From Favolaschia claudopus (Eukaryota; Basidiomycota; Agaricomycetes; Agaricales; Mycenaceae), in assembly GCA_037176885.1 (NCBI GenBank), contig JAWWNJ010000022.1, forward strand, positions 310,001 to 374,000: DNA of 64,000 nt, given 5' to 3'. Numbering within the stretch: the first letter of the stretch is position 1; each line of letters opens with the position of its first letter. Positions 21,401-32,556 of the stretch are shown one piece after another. The notes under the pieces are model-generated. The model was not told the DNA's origin. It did not search any database and worked only from the letters and a program-made list of their open reading frames with translations. Both the position numbers and the translations under genes were made by a program.

Positions 21401-24047
21401 TGATTGTGTTGTAGAGCAATTCCAGCATCAAGAAGTCTCGGATCTCAAGTTGATTTTCGAATGGCTTTCGTGTGGAATGGTATATCTCTTGCTTCGTTCA
21501 TATGAGTAGTACGCGTCGCTAATGTTTAACAGTTCAAAAATTACTTCGAATGGGAAAATTGGATCAAACCCCAACATTTCATGGAGAACGATATGACGGT
21601 CTGGACGAGTGATACTCTCAACGAGTTGGATCCCTCTGCGCTGGAAGGAATTCTCGTGCATGGCGAGCCTGAGAAGTCAGCTGCAAAGCCCGAGAGCGAA
21701 GAGCTAGCTGCGGCGGAGCCGGCGTCCACGTTTGTCTCCTTAGCATGTCATCAAGAGGTAGAGTGACTGACTCATTTCGCCTCCAAGCGCCGACGAACCA
21801 CAAGACACCGTCGAGGGTGTCTCGTCAGGGCGCGTAAGGTCCGTGATTTTTTTAATCGATTTCGGCGTTTCTGACTTCCTTCACAGCCCAGTCCCAACAG
21901 TGGAAGCACCCACTACGGATCATGTGCCAACGGTTCCCGAATCAAGGTATGTTTCGGTTCTTGACCTTTCACTTAGATGACTGGACTAACGTCTGTCCAG
22001 CCCCACCCTCACAAAGCCCTCGGAAGCGGAGATGTCCATGTGCGTCAGAATCTTACCTCTCTGAGATTTGCCATCCTCATCGCATCATCATAGCACCGGC
22101 AAATGGTATGGCTTCCACTGGACCGAAACTCAAAAACCGTTCCTGGCTATGACCTGCATCAATTTCAAGTGTGGGGACCGAGTCTCCGAATCTGAATCAG
22201 AAACGGAGATTTCTGGTGATGGGGTATAATTTTTTTCCTCTTCCGCCAAGATCTCGCTTGATGAATGAAATAGACCTCTGTTAACGGCTTCGACTTCACT
22301 CTGCTCGGAACCCTGTCATCCGCCGACCAACCAGCCAACACCTTTGCAGTCTCTTTTGAGCGTACTTTCACGGATGACGGGACTTGGATCCACTACACTG
22401 GCACGTACTTCTCTGATCGAGAGATCATGACGGGGACTTTCACTCGTGCTATCGCCAATGGTGATTTCCTGATCAAGAAAGTCCCCGAATCGGCCATCAT
22501 GTGTGCGCGACCTCTCGTTCGGGAACTCAATCCCAAAGAACTATGGGCGTTCGCGATCAAAGCCGTTGTGGACGATATCAAGCGGAGGAAGCCGCGGTTA
22601 CCGTACCTGTGTACTCGCATGACGGATTTGCGACGGGTTTTACGGTTTATTTACAGGGACAATCGTGATCTGTTGGATACGGATGAGGAAGTTGAATATT
22701 CGGCAATTCTTCAGACGTTTTCTTTCGAGCAAATGGTGGAGGTGAATAAGCTGGTCGATTGGTATGATTCTTGTTTGACCCTCTCAACTCGTCCTCATGC
22801 CCCGTTGATAGGTACGATCGTGCTGGCAATCTTCAACCGTGAGCATCTAGCCGAAATTATACCTAGAGCGACTGACTTGCTCGTTCATTCATTAGGGCCA
22901 ATTATTCTTGTGACAGCTGCTCTGGAGACCTCCAGCGAACGAGGATCGTCTGCTTGGAATGCGTGAGCTCGGACGGCTACGAGCGAACCATCGACGCGTG
23001 TTCCAAGCTCGAATGCATCGCGGCGGAAGTGCCTCACCGCACGGATGTCAGCCACAATCCCAAAACCCACCTCATGGTGCGCCTCCGTGACCTCCTGCTG
23101 CTCAGGGATTATTTCAGCATCAAACAACAAGCGGGGTATTCGATTCAGTATGCGCGGGATGCGTATGAGGATCCGACGCCGGATCTGCCTTTGACGACGG
23201 CCTTGCCTACGTCGCCGGGTGCGGGGGAGGAGGTTGAGGGACCTGCGGCGGGAGACTTGGAGGTGAAGGTGAATGTTGCGGAGGGAGGTTCGACAGAGAG
23301 TGCCGCTGTTGTTGTGACTGCGATCGTTGGGGAGTCCATTGCTCCTCCCACCGCTGACGCAGCGCCCGCTTCGCCGGCTGATCTTCCGCCGTTGAACACT
23401 GGTGTTTTGTCGCCGGAGCAGTCCCCTTCATCTTCCACTCATTCCGAAGCTTCATCTCCAAGTACAGCAAGCAGCCATTTGCTGTCCGTCGCCGTTACAC
23501 CTGTGGAAGAACTGGTATACGACTACCAGCAGATGAAGTGCACAGTCTGCCAGGAGCGCGTCGTTGCGCCTTGCTGGTATTGCGTTACTTGCTACAGTAA
23601 GTCTTTGTTCTTACTTGTTCGTTTGACTCTCATCCTTTTCCTCCAGGCACCTGGGTCTGCGACTCCTGCGAAACGGCCGTGAACGAACTGCTGCCGTGGG
23701 ACTACGTTAAACGATACCGCACCGAGGTCGAAGCAGGGGAATTCACCTACGGGCACAACCTCATGCATCCGCTCGTTCGCGTTACGGGATTCAAATCTGA
23801 CGGCGATTCGAAATCTGAGGGTGGGGATGAGAATGCGGATGCGAAGACGCAGGGGGACACGGCTGCGGTGAAATGGGAAGAGGTGGAGAAGCGGATTGAG
23901 GAGCTGGTGACGGCAAGATTCGAGGCGGTGAATAGTAATGTGGATAAGAGGTTGGGAGAAGTGGAGACGAAGCTTGAGACGAGGCTTGCGAATATTGAGC
24001 GGTTGTTGAGTAGTCTTGTAGGGAGGGTTGCGGAGCGGGAGTCGTAG
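18414..24047 (+). CDS. Large multidomain protein: NTPase-type N-terminal helical domain, EF-hand, zinc fingers
   Basis: Twenty-three exons join in frame into 1,497 codons. Exon starts are 18414, 18909, 19124, 19208, 19339, 19514, 19721, 19784, 20263, 20355, 20670, 20800, 21213, 21415, 21533, 21788, 21887, 22001, 22094, 22274, 22812, 22896 and 23647. After a Pro/Ser-rich head, residues about 145-245 (SEGVVSLVKSVMANEEV, AIMSALEVLTEVHPFLKAAY, RRDNDRKRTTLFGKIKDVM) match the helical domain that commonly precedes NACHT-type NTPases in Agaricomycetes; no P-loop follows. A canonical EF-hand loop DPDSSGFTTISE lies near residue 580. Near 1,130 is a zinc-finger-like cluster (YSCDSCSGDLQRTRIVCLEC), and near 1,350 a second (CTVCQERVVAPCWYCVTCY, then CDSCE). 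The last 70 residues form a coiled coil. It could be a calcium-responsive adaptor in a death- or nonself-type pathway, but this is inference. One exon (19721-19729) is only 9 nt. Confidence 0.8.
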
Positions 24048-24454
24048 ATCAGCCGGGTCGAAGGGAAGCCAGTATCTCACTCAGACAGTCTACTAAGACA
24101 TATGATAAACCTATCTCGTCGTTCGTGCGCAATATGGCCAGGATGTAGCCTTAGATTTGATTCCAGCATTCAGATTGTCAAGCGGATTATGAGCGAACGC
24201 CGAGGTGGATCAAAAATCGAACCATATCAGCGGCTTTCCAACGATTGATACTTCGTCTCTATAACATACTGCCTTCTCTGAGAACCGCTTAAACTTATAA
24301 CAAACAGAATTCGCAAAGTCGGTCATTTCATGAATGCCCCGGGGCACACACGCCCATGTAGAGATCTCGTTTGTATCTGAGGAATGGAGCTATAATGAGC
24401 GAAATGGTCTAAATTATTGCAAAGTGTCCATTATAGGATCGTCTGTATGTCTCG
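24048..24454. other. Intergenic, no gene seen
   Basis: No supported feature in this stretch between the large gene and the diverged repeat copy. Confidence 0.5.
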
Positions 24455-24680
24455 TTCTTACTCTACTTGCTTCATTTCACTCCCTCCTGCCACCATTTTT
24501 TAGCAAACAGTAGTATATTAATTCCTAGGGCTTGTGTCCGTTAGACGTTGTATTTATATATCTGGAGCTTAATGAATATAGCAGTATATTTAGCGCCACA
24601 AATCCTCCGTTCACCTCGAGGGATCGATTCATGAATCACATACAAATAAGCGATATAGGGCGTTGTCTACCTCAATTTAG
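24455..24680 (+). repeat. Diverged direct repeat, copy 2 (partner 17490-17760)
   Basis: See the copy at 17490: shared GCAAACAGTAGTATAT, TAGACGTTGTAT and ATATATCTGGAGCT blocks in the same order and orientation. Here no MARVEL-like coding sequence precedes it, so this is likely the surviving 3' flank of a lost duplicate. Confidence 0.6.
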
Positions 24681-25775
24681 ATTGTAGTTATCAGCACAAG
24701 GTATTGGTTCAACCTGCAATGAGATCAATAATCGGCAATCGCTGGAGGATCGCTCTCACCTCGGTTACTCCAGTAAGGACATCGGTGTCCTGACCATCCG
24801 TAAACTTCATATTTCTTTTCGAATGATTGACTCACCGAATCTGAGGCATATTCATTGGAATCGTCCAAATCGCTATCTTTCTACATTAGCGTGAGTAAGT
24901 TCGTTGAATTCTTGTATGCAACTGAAACTCACAGCTTCAGTAGTTGATTCCTCGTCTTGGAAACTCTCACTTCGCAAAGCATGCTGTGCAGATTCCGAAG
25001 GTCGCATACTTATCTTGAATCCTCGTATGAATACGGTCTGATTTTCGGCCCTCCGGTCTTCGCGCGGAGGATTATGTGGCCCGCTCCTCTGCGTGAAGCT
25101 GCCATTTTCCCATCGAAATTCGAGAGACGCCGGGTAGTCCTGCCATTCTCGCACTTCATCGGAGCAGTTATCCAACACGGTAATGCGCCAGGAGCTTGTT
25201 TTGGTTACGCCAGTGACGAGGTATAGAGGTGAGTCTTTGATCGAGCGCTGGAGTTGCTCGAACACGAATTCAAACCAGGCTGCCGCGTTTTGACGTGCCA
25301 TGTTTTCAAAAGATTGGGGGGATCGTAAATCCCATTTTGATGCGCCTTCTGGTAGGTGTAAAGCGGCCATTGTTTTCGACGGATCGGTTGTAGAAGGTCT
25401 TCTCTGAATTTAAAAATCGATGCAACCGGAGTTGAGACGGGCTTACTGATGTCCATTGTGGACGCTGCTCTTCTCGTTCGATATAACGAGCCCTATTCGA
25501 TGGAACAGCGAAACCTGCTCGATTTCATTGGGGCCGAGATTTATTGAGACGAAAGCGGGAGGAACGCCAAAGCGATTTGCTGGATCTTCTGGTGGGCGGC
25601 AGATATTGAACAACGTATCGAATCCGCCATCGCTGTATACCAGACCAACGTCTCCAATCTGTATTCCGATGTCCTTGATCTGGTCAGGTAGATCGTCCGG
25701 GGGCGATGGAAAAAACAGGGGGAGGCCGTGCCCGTTGGCTATTAGGACGCTGCAGTACAACTCTGGACTCTCCAT
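24672..25775 (-). CDS. Agaricomycete-expanded hypothetical protein, paralogue A
   Basis: Exons 25775-25447, 25401-24933, 24880-24836, 24789-24760 and 24713-24672 give 304 aa. The N-terminal block (SVLIANGHGLPLFFPSPPDDLPD, then KDIGIQIGDVGLVYSDGGFDTLFNICRP) and the C-terminal block (LHLPEGASKWDLRS, LYLVTGVTKTSSWRI) are the standard landmarks of a very large lineage-specific family in mushrooms with no assigned function. It forms a head-to-head pair with the paralogue at 26076. The first intron uses an unusual acceptor (TTCAGAG), chosen because only it keeps the conserved frame. The last three small exons are the least certain; the tail is Asp/Ser-rich. Confidence 0.75.
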
Positions 25776-26075
25776 CAGGGAGGATGAGGAGGATTGTGGG
25801 GGAGAGTGTGAGGCTCGTCGAATACGTGCCTCGAGGTTACGTCGTGGAACAAATGAGAAGCTGATGATCCGGCCCGCCCTCGGTCCGTGGCACCCAACCG
25901 ACACCAAACCGACACCCCATTCGGAATATGTTTGATACCTGCCTTAAACCACGAGAGGAACGCGCGTCCAGTTTCACTGCCTCTGGATACACTTAAACAC
26001 CGCGCACTTTACCTCCCTTGTTCTTACTTCCTGTCTGTTAAGCTTCGTGCAATATCACCAGTCCGAGTTGGTGAC

Positions 26076-26967
26076 ATGCCAGTTGCCAGTGAGGATCTAT
26101 TCTCTAAACTCCTTACTTCCACACAACGTGGCTACGCTATCTCTGTCCCCACACTCTCAGATGATCTGCCGACCCCCATTCGCCAAACAGGTCTCATTAT
26201 CGGGGACCTTTGCTTTCGTCATGAAGACAATTCTCTGGAGCCATTGTTCAACATTATTCTCCCAGAGACACACCCCACCAATTGTCGAGGGCTTCCCGGA
26301 AATTGGCGTCGCCTTCATCTGAAAGAAGGAGACATCCGCGAGCAGCGCCTCTATTACGAAGCTGACACAATCATACCGGATATCACGTCTACGGTACGAA
26401 GGCAAAATTTCAACATGAGTCTGGAAAATACCCTGTGCGTGCCTAAGTAGCCACGTTGGTTTTTAGGCTGAAATTCAGCGCAGAGTACCAATTGCTGGAG
26501 CGGGTGTAACCTTTGATTTGTTCTCTACTTCCAACAAATCTGCGGTTCTATTTCTACCGGATGGCGGGACAAAAATTGATCTACGTCCCACGAAGGTGTT
26601 CCGTGCTCATGCAGCAAAAAACGCAAAAAGCTGGTGTCGTTTCGTTGAGGACGAGTTACAAAGGGAGATTGGGCCCCGAGGCTTGATTCTTCTCACTGGA
26701 GTGACGAAAACCTCCTCCTGGTGTATGGCAACTGTCGACAGTTGTGGTGGTGGGAGATCGGTGTCGCTCAATGTCAAAGCAGCGCAGGTCGCTGGTCTGG
26801 GAGCTTCATATTCGTGCAAGTGGGAGCATGCTACATCTTCGATGTCCTCGGGACCGCATCGATGGCCTGGAGAGGAGGATTGGCGGGACAATCAAACCGT
26901 ATTTGTAACAGGATATCAGATTGTGCCTTCGCTGCTAGGTGGCCCGAAGGTTCGACCTATTCCGTAG
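26076..26967 (+). CDS. Agaricomycete-expanded hypothetical protein, paralogue B
   Basis: Two exons (26076-26438, 26467-26967) give 287 aa. Conserved landmarks match paralogue A at 24672: GYAISVPTLSDDLPTPIR, LIIGDLCFRHEDNSLEPLFN, VLFLPDGGTKIDLR, and LILLTGVTKTSSW. The donor GTGCCT at 26439 was selected over the stronger GTGCGT four bases upstream, because only that frame avoids a stop and continues into AEIQRRVPIAGAGVTFDLF. The intron is only 28 nt by this model, shorter than usual, so the exon junction may be misplaced. The family is of unknown function and this copy lies about 300 bp from its divergent partner. Confidence 0.75.
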
Positions 26968-27648
26968 CGCACTAGCAAGGGTAGAAGCCGTTGTATTATT
27001 TAGCAGCTATAGCTTGGGCATTGGACTTCGGAAGCAATTGTGACCGTAATTCGAAAAGCGCGCAATCGAGCCGAATTTGGAAGTTGCGCAGCAGTCAGCT
27101 GATCGCGCCTCGTGACTGTGACGTGACCGTCGTGATTATCGACTTTTTACAAGTTTTTGGCTTTGGACTCTTCGTCAGCTTACTCTGCTGCGTCTGCGCA
27201 CGAACATGGTAAAAAGCTGGTGCCCCGTTCGCGGAAACGTGATAGGTGGATGCGCCACTCGGTTATACGAACTTCCAAGTCTTGCAAGCTCGAAAGCACA
27301 GGTATACGACGCCGGACGGTGCGATAAGATTATATACAATGTCGAGACGAAAACGCAAGCCCGAGTATTCTTCGAGCTGTTCCACCCTCTTCTTGTCCTC
27401 GCCCTCAAGAACTAGTTCTCTGGCCCCACTTTGCGTCGTATTTACTTGACTTTCGGACAATAGTACATGTAAGACAATTGCTTCGTCAACTTGGTTCCGG
27501 GCGGGTTCATTCTGAATCCTTTATTTCCAGGTCTTGCATTGCGGAAGCAAACAGCCTCAGCCCGAAATTGTCTCAGTGCGGAACAAAACGAGTTAAGAAA
27601 CTTTCTCCTATCTCTTCACTTCTTGCCTCCTCCCACATCCTACCCACC
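26968..27648. other. Intergenic, no supported gene
   Basis: Short open frames on both strands around 27206-27460 lack motifs or splice logic. Pyrimidine-rich sequence just before 27649 (CTTTCTCCTATCTCTTCACTTC) is probably the leader of the next gene. Confidence 0.5.
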
Positions 27649-29814
27649 ATGATGAGCCTTCTTGACGACGTACCCCACAACGAGCAGACTGCATTGGAGC
27701 CCAAGACCATTGAGCCGAAGCCCAAGAAGATCGTGAAGAAGAAGAAGATTGTCACCAAAGCCAAGGCGTCATCGACTTTGGTCCCGCCTACGACGTCTGC
27801 CCTAGATTCCACTGGCGGCGACCTCCTACCGACCCCTGGTGCTCAGAATGGCTTACCCACTCCCGGCGTGCATCTTCCCGGCGCCTTCTATGCTGGCGAG
27901 GCGGGCGAGTCCTTGATTTCTCTTGCTAGGGACTACTTTGGTGCGCCTTTGCATTCTCTGGTTCTCTCGCTCTAGAGCACTGACTCGCCTCTAGGCGTCT
28001 TCCCTGCGCGCGATTTAACATCCCAAGAGCAGCAAGTCGCCGGCGCCGAGCTCGGCGTCGTCGTTGTCTCGACTTCAGCTGCTGCCGCTTCCGACGACAC
28101 TAAAGCGGATGTCTCAGACACAGATGCTTCACCCGCTGTGGCTGACGACCGCCCCCCGTCCTTTGTCCCATCTTCAGACACAGATCCCTCGCTCGCCGTG
28201 GCTGACGACCGTCCCCCTTCCTTCATCCCAGCTGTGGACATCAATCCCTCGCTCGCCGTGGCTGACGACCATCCTCCTTCCTTCATCCCATCGTCCCCCT
28301 CGCTCAATGTCCTAGTCGGCTCGAACACATCGCTCGCCGGCTCTGAGTCGGAGAAGCTCGCACCATTCACTGTCGACGCCTCCCCTTCCCAAGCAGTTCC
28401 GGCCCGCAACTGCGGCACTGTGGAGATCGAGCCCACTCAGCCTGCCACCTTGCTCTCACCAGACAGCACCCCCATCGTCCTGCCACCCACGCCCTTCTCG
28501 AGCCCCGCAGTTACCTCCCCTGTAGTCTTTGCCAATCACACTCACACCGAAACCATCACCACTACCGCAAGCTATGGGAAACTTGATCTCGGCGCTGACC
28601 CCCGGTTCATCGTTCCTCCTTCGGCGCTCTCCGTCGCCACCAACGACACCAGCTACGCCCTCGCTGCTCTCGCCGTCCACCTCGGCGGGGTGGGCATGCA
28701 TGCGCCGCCGGCGCCGTTTACGCCCATTCCGCCCTTCGCGCCGATTTCGCCCTTTTCGGGGGATGACATGCTTCATGGGTACAAGGAGGAGAGGGATACG
28801 AACGGGCTGGGCGAGGTCGCGGAGAAGGTATACGGCGCAGCGGAAGACAACGAACGTGTGGATGCGGACGGTGTCAATGTGTGGAAGGACGCAGCCGATG
28901 CGGAGGATTACTTCCGGATGAAGTTCGAGTCGCCTTCCACCCCTGGGTCGCGCGTCAAGGCCTTGGGCGATGGCGAGGGGAACGTCGTTGGTTTCAAGGG
29001 CGACTTCACCCCTTTGGATACACCCATAGCCCTCTCCAGCGCTCCCGCTCCCGTTGACATGCCTTCCTTCATTGCCGTCACCCCTGATACGACTACGACC
29101 ACTGCTGCCCCCGTCGACATGCCTTCCTTCGTCGCCGTCGAGCCTGCTGCTGTTCCCTCGTCGACTGCTCATTCCTCCTCCCCCGCCGTCGTCGATGATG
29201 CCGACGACAACGTCGCTGATGATTTGGACGACGAGGAGGTCAAGGTCGTGCACGCGCATGAGAGGAAGGGAGATGATCACACCCCGGTGCACACGCACGA
29301 GTTACTCCACGCTCAAAGGGTGGAGGTTCCGGCGGCGTTGATCGCGGGGGTTGAGGAGGAGGAGCGCGGGGTGGATGGGGATGTCGTGGGGAGCGGGGCG
29401 GGGGTTGGGAAGGACCAGAGTGAGAAGGAGAAGGTGGTTCCCTCAAAATTGCTGTGGTACGAGCGGGCGTACGCAAGCCCGCCTCCTCAGGCGGTGCATG
29501 GGAAGGAGATGCAGGGGGAGCGCGGGGTTGCGGTTGAGGCACCCGTGGGTAACGGTGCGTGCGATGAGGACGATGAGGTCGGTGGTGTCGTCCGTGCGCC
29601 GGTATTTGCGAATGGGAAGGTGACTGGGGACGTTGAGGTGCCTGCGCCTGCGTATGCGCCTGTGAGCGCGGTGAATGATGACCAGAGGGAGATGGGTAAA
29701 GACGTGCAGGAGGGCGAGAAAGGTGGTGAGAAGGAGAAGAAGAAAAAGAACCGGGCGTCGAGGCTCATGGCAAAGTTGATGGAGAAGATGCATGTTGGTG
29801 AGGGGAAGGCTTGA
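27649..29814 (+). CDS. Low-complexity Pro/Ala/Asp-rich protein of unknown function
   Basis: Two exons (27649-27940, 27995-29814) encode 703 aa. The N-terminus has a Lys-rich segment (EPKPKKIVKKKKIVTKAKA). The central part is Pro/Ala/Ser-rich and includes three tandem copies of a 20-residue unit starting VADDRPPSF, plus a repeated VDMPSF motif near residues 455-485. An acidic stretch (DDADDNVADDLDDEEVK) follows, and the C-terminus is basic (EKEKKKKNRASRLMAKLMEKM). No folded domain or family is recognised; it looks largely disordered. The reading frame stays open for 1.8 kb in GC-rich DNA, which also creates long shadow frames on the other strand, but the single intron and the start context favour this strand. 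Confidence 0.7.
28138..28300 (+). repeat. 60-bp tandem repeat (three units) within a coding exon
   Basis: GTGGCTGACGACC recurs at 28138, 28198 and 28258, exactly 60 bp apart. The first two units are full length and the third is truncated. Each encodes about 20 residues beginning VADDRPPSF and ending SLA. Confidence 0.9.
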
Positions 29815-30232
29815 GTATCGTGTCGCGATGAGTAGTGTCGGAAGGAGGAGTAGGATGAGGTGAGGGAATGAGGGGAGAGGATCATGATGAGGTTACGCTT
29901 GTTCCGCCTTTTTCTTCGACGCGTGATTGTGTTCCGCTTGTACTAGTACAGACTACCTAGAGATTCGTCCTATGTTATATTCTTCGATTTGTTTGTCCAA
30001 TACGTATCTAGCCCGTATCTGTTTGAGGATGGATTCGAAATTTCCGCTGAAATTGGGCGTATCTGAGCTGAGGCCTTCAGTCGACATGGCCGAATCACGA
30101 ACGGCGGGTCGCGTTTATGATACAGTACATTCGAATTGTTGAAGGCTACAGACAACATACTACATAAAGATTCGAAGTCATGATTATACAGTGATAGCGG
30201 AAACAGTTCGGCTAGAGCTCCATTTATTCCCT
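29815..30232. other. Intergenic between convergent genes, no gene seen
   Basis: Lies between the stop codons of the converging genes ending at 29814 and 30233, and therefore holds both 3' UTRs. No conserved coding segment found. Confidence 0.5.
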
Positions 30233-32005
30233 TCAAACGGTATACACCTCCTCACCCCACTCAGCTACCGAACTCAACTTTGGCGCACCAGTCGAAGGCG
30301 GAGCGGAGAATCTTGTCTCCACGAAAACTTTCTCCACCCCGCCGAGTCGTTTGTCGAATGAGGCGTAGAGTGCGGGGAATTCGTCGATTGAGACGCGGTG
30401 CGTTAGGATGCTGCGAAAAGTCATCCCGATCAGCAAGATAATCTCAAACAAAGAGAAGAAGGAGCAAGACAAGAAACTCACAAAGTCGGATCCAACTTCC
30501 TCTCCACAATCATCTCCAACAACTCCTCCCAATACTTATGCACCGGCGCCTGCCCGCACCCTACCAGCCTGATCCCCTTCTCCATCAAGGCGCCGATATT
30601 GAAGTGGTTGGTGTACCCCGCGTAGGCGGCGATAATGGCGCAGCTGCCCATCTTGCGCGTTGCCATGATCATTTCGTTGACGATTTCGCTGACGTCGGTT
30701 TCGAGCATCAAGGCTTTTTCGACTTTGTGGAGGAGGGTTTTCGGTTGGTGGAATGTTCCTGCGAAAACGCATTGAGTTACGGAAAGGTGAGTGGATGGAT
30801 GGATGGATGGATGATGGGGACAAATGAAAGAGTTAGAGTGAGAGAACGCACCACAATCGATGGCGACGTCCAAACCGCCTGGAACTAATTCTTGAATCCG
30901 TTTCACTACATCGGTGTGCTCGCTAAAGTTGATGACCTCGATGCCAGAAATCTCTTGGGCGAGTTTCAATCGCGCGGGGACATTGTCGATGCCGATGACA
31001 CGCTTTGCGCCTTTGAGGAGCGCGAAACGGACGCAGCACTGGCCGATTGGACCCAAGCCCTGTAGAATCAAGTCAGCATTCCCTGGCTCCTCCCTCTACT
31101 GGACAAGATGGTAAGTGAGACTCACCCAGATACCAACAACGTCTCCTGGTTTGACGCCCACATCAACGACAGCATGATAGCTCGTCGGGAGGATATCCGA
31201 GAGATACAGCGCTTTCTCATCGGGCACGGAATCAGGTATGGGAAGGAGATTGACGTTGCCTTTCGGGACGCGGACGTATTCTGCTTGTCCGCCAGGGAAG
31301 CCGCCGGTGAAGTGCGAATAGCCGAAGAAGCCCGCGTCGCGGTGCCCGTACATCGTATTTTGAAGTCTGATTCTTGTGATTAATTCGAGCGAAATGAAGA
31401 GGGAAGGCAAGTCGTACCCAGATGAGTTCGTACGATCGCACATGGAGGATAGCTTTTGCTTGCAATAGGAGCATTCTCCACAGGCGATTTGGAACGAGGC
31501 GACGACACGTTGGCCGACTTGGATATTCTTGACGTTTGGGCCTACGCGGTCGACGATTCCCATGAACTGGCGAAATACAACGACGATTGATAACCCTTGA
31601 TTCGTAAAAGTCTCAAAGAACACACCTCGTGTCCCAAGATATCGCCTTGCTGAAGTTGAATGATTTCACCATGGTACCTAACTCCGCGTTAGCGTCCGCT
31701 CAAGTTGTCGGCTGCAGGCAACTCACAGATGTAAATCGGACCCGCATATCGTCGTCCCCGTTACCCTCAACACTACATCGTCCGGATCCGTAATGTCTGG
31801 AATAGCAGCCTCGATGAGACGGACGTCGCGTGTGCCAAACCAGGCGAGAGCTTTCATCTTGCCGCCATCGCTTCGCGGTTGGTATTCAGCGGAGACGGCG
31901 GTCGGAACGTCACCGATGCGCTGAATGTCGTTGAATTCAATGTGCTCATTCTTTCCCAAAAGAAATTGAACCCACCTCAGCAAGTTTGTTGGATACTGCT
32001 TGCAT
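30233..32005 (-). CDS. Zinc-dependent alcohol dehydrogenase (MDR family)
   Basis: Eight exons (32005-31976, 31920-31727, 31677-31626, 31566-31418, 31366-31126, 31059-30852, 30758-30482, 30410-30233) give 442 aa. The catalytic-zinc Cys69 lies in TTICGSDLHLYHG and GHE is at 90-92. The structural-zinc loop CGECSYCKQKLSSMC is complete. The cofactor-binding GIWGLGPIGQCC and the acidic residue after RVIGIDN indicate an NAD(H)-preferring Rossmann fold. It resembles formaldehyde/threonine-type dehydrogenases of the medium-chain family; the substrate is not predictable. The first exon (MQAVSNKLAE) is inferred from a good splice pair; if it is wrong, translation would start at the ATG at 31857 (MKALAWFG), the more usual start for this family. 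Confidence 0.92.
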
Positions 32006-32335
32006 CGTCGAAATTTAATCGAATTTTAGAGTGGACGTTGATGGGTTTTGAGGAGGAATGTGTAGAGAGAGAGAGGATGACGAGCTTCATAGCTTTTAGT
32101 AGGTGGCGCCGCGAGAAAGATGAGGCCAAGGATGAGCCAGTAAATGATCAAGTCCTTGCAGTCCATGAAGTCGTTGCAGCGTCATACCCCGGGTTTTCCA
32201 CGTCCCGACTCTCCAGCCGCAGATTCGGTAAGCTGGGAAGTTGAGTCTTGAATAGCTTGAATGCCCTGCCAACTCGTGGCGGCCATATTGGGAGAAACCG
32301 ATAGATTTGCTTGTGGTTGCTGGTAGAGGGAAGAA
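32006..32335. other. Intergenic, no gene seen
   Basis: Upstream region of the alcohol dehydrogenase gene, bordered on the right by a duplicated fragment. An ACCGATAGA motif near 32296 also precedes the F-box-like gene region at 34228, so the duplicated segment may begin here. Confidence 0.4.
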
Positions 32336-32442
32336 GACCCTAACCCTAACCCATCCTCTTGTCAAATCAGCAATCCGGATTGACAGCGTTTCTCCCACAC
32401 TCTGTTGTTCTCAAACCTCACAGTCGATTTGCATGGAGCCAA
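32336..32442 (+). pseudogene. Solo 5' fragment of an F-box-like gene with telomere-like CCCTAA units
   Basis: The sequence parallels 34265-34381, the promoter and start region of the F-box-like gene at 34372. Shared blocks are CCCTAACCC, TTGACAGC, TTTCTCCCACACTCT, and CCTCACAGTCGATTTGCATGGAGCCA. After the start codon homology ends and the F-box codons are missing, so this is a 5' fragment only. Positions 32338-32352 read CCCTAACCCTAACCC, two and a half units of the common fungal telomere repeat. Confidence 0.7.
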
Positions 32443-32556
32443 TGCAGGCTCCTACCCACCCGCACGTTAACGGGGTTGGGGAAGTCACTTTCAGTGTTCA
32501 CTGCGAATTGCTTGTAGGAACAATTGTCAATTGTGTCAGTTTTCATCCACTCTCCC

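Noticed and set aside
28456..29298. 280-codon minus-strand frame opposite the 703-aa gene
   Set aside because: Arg/Gly/Val-rich shadow of a GC-biased coding exon; no start context, introns or motif.
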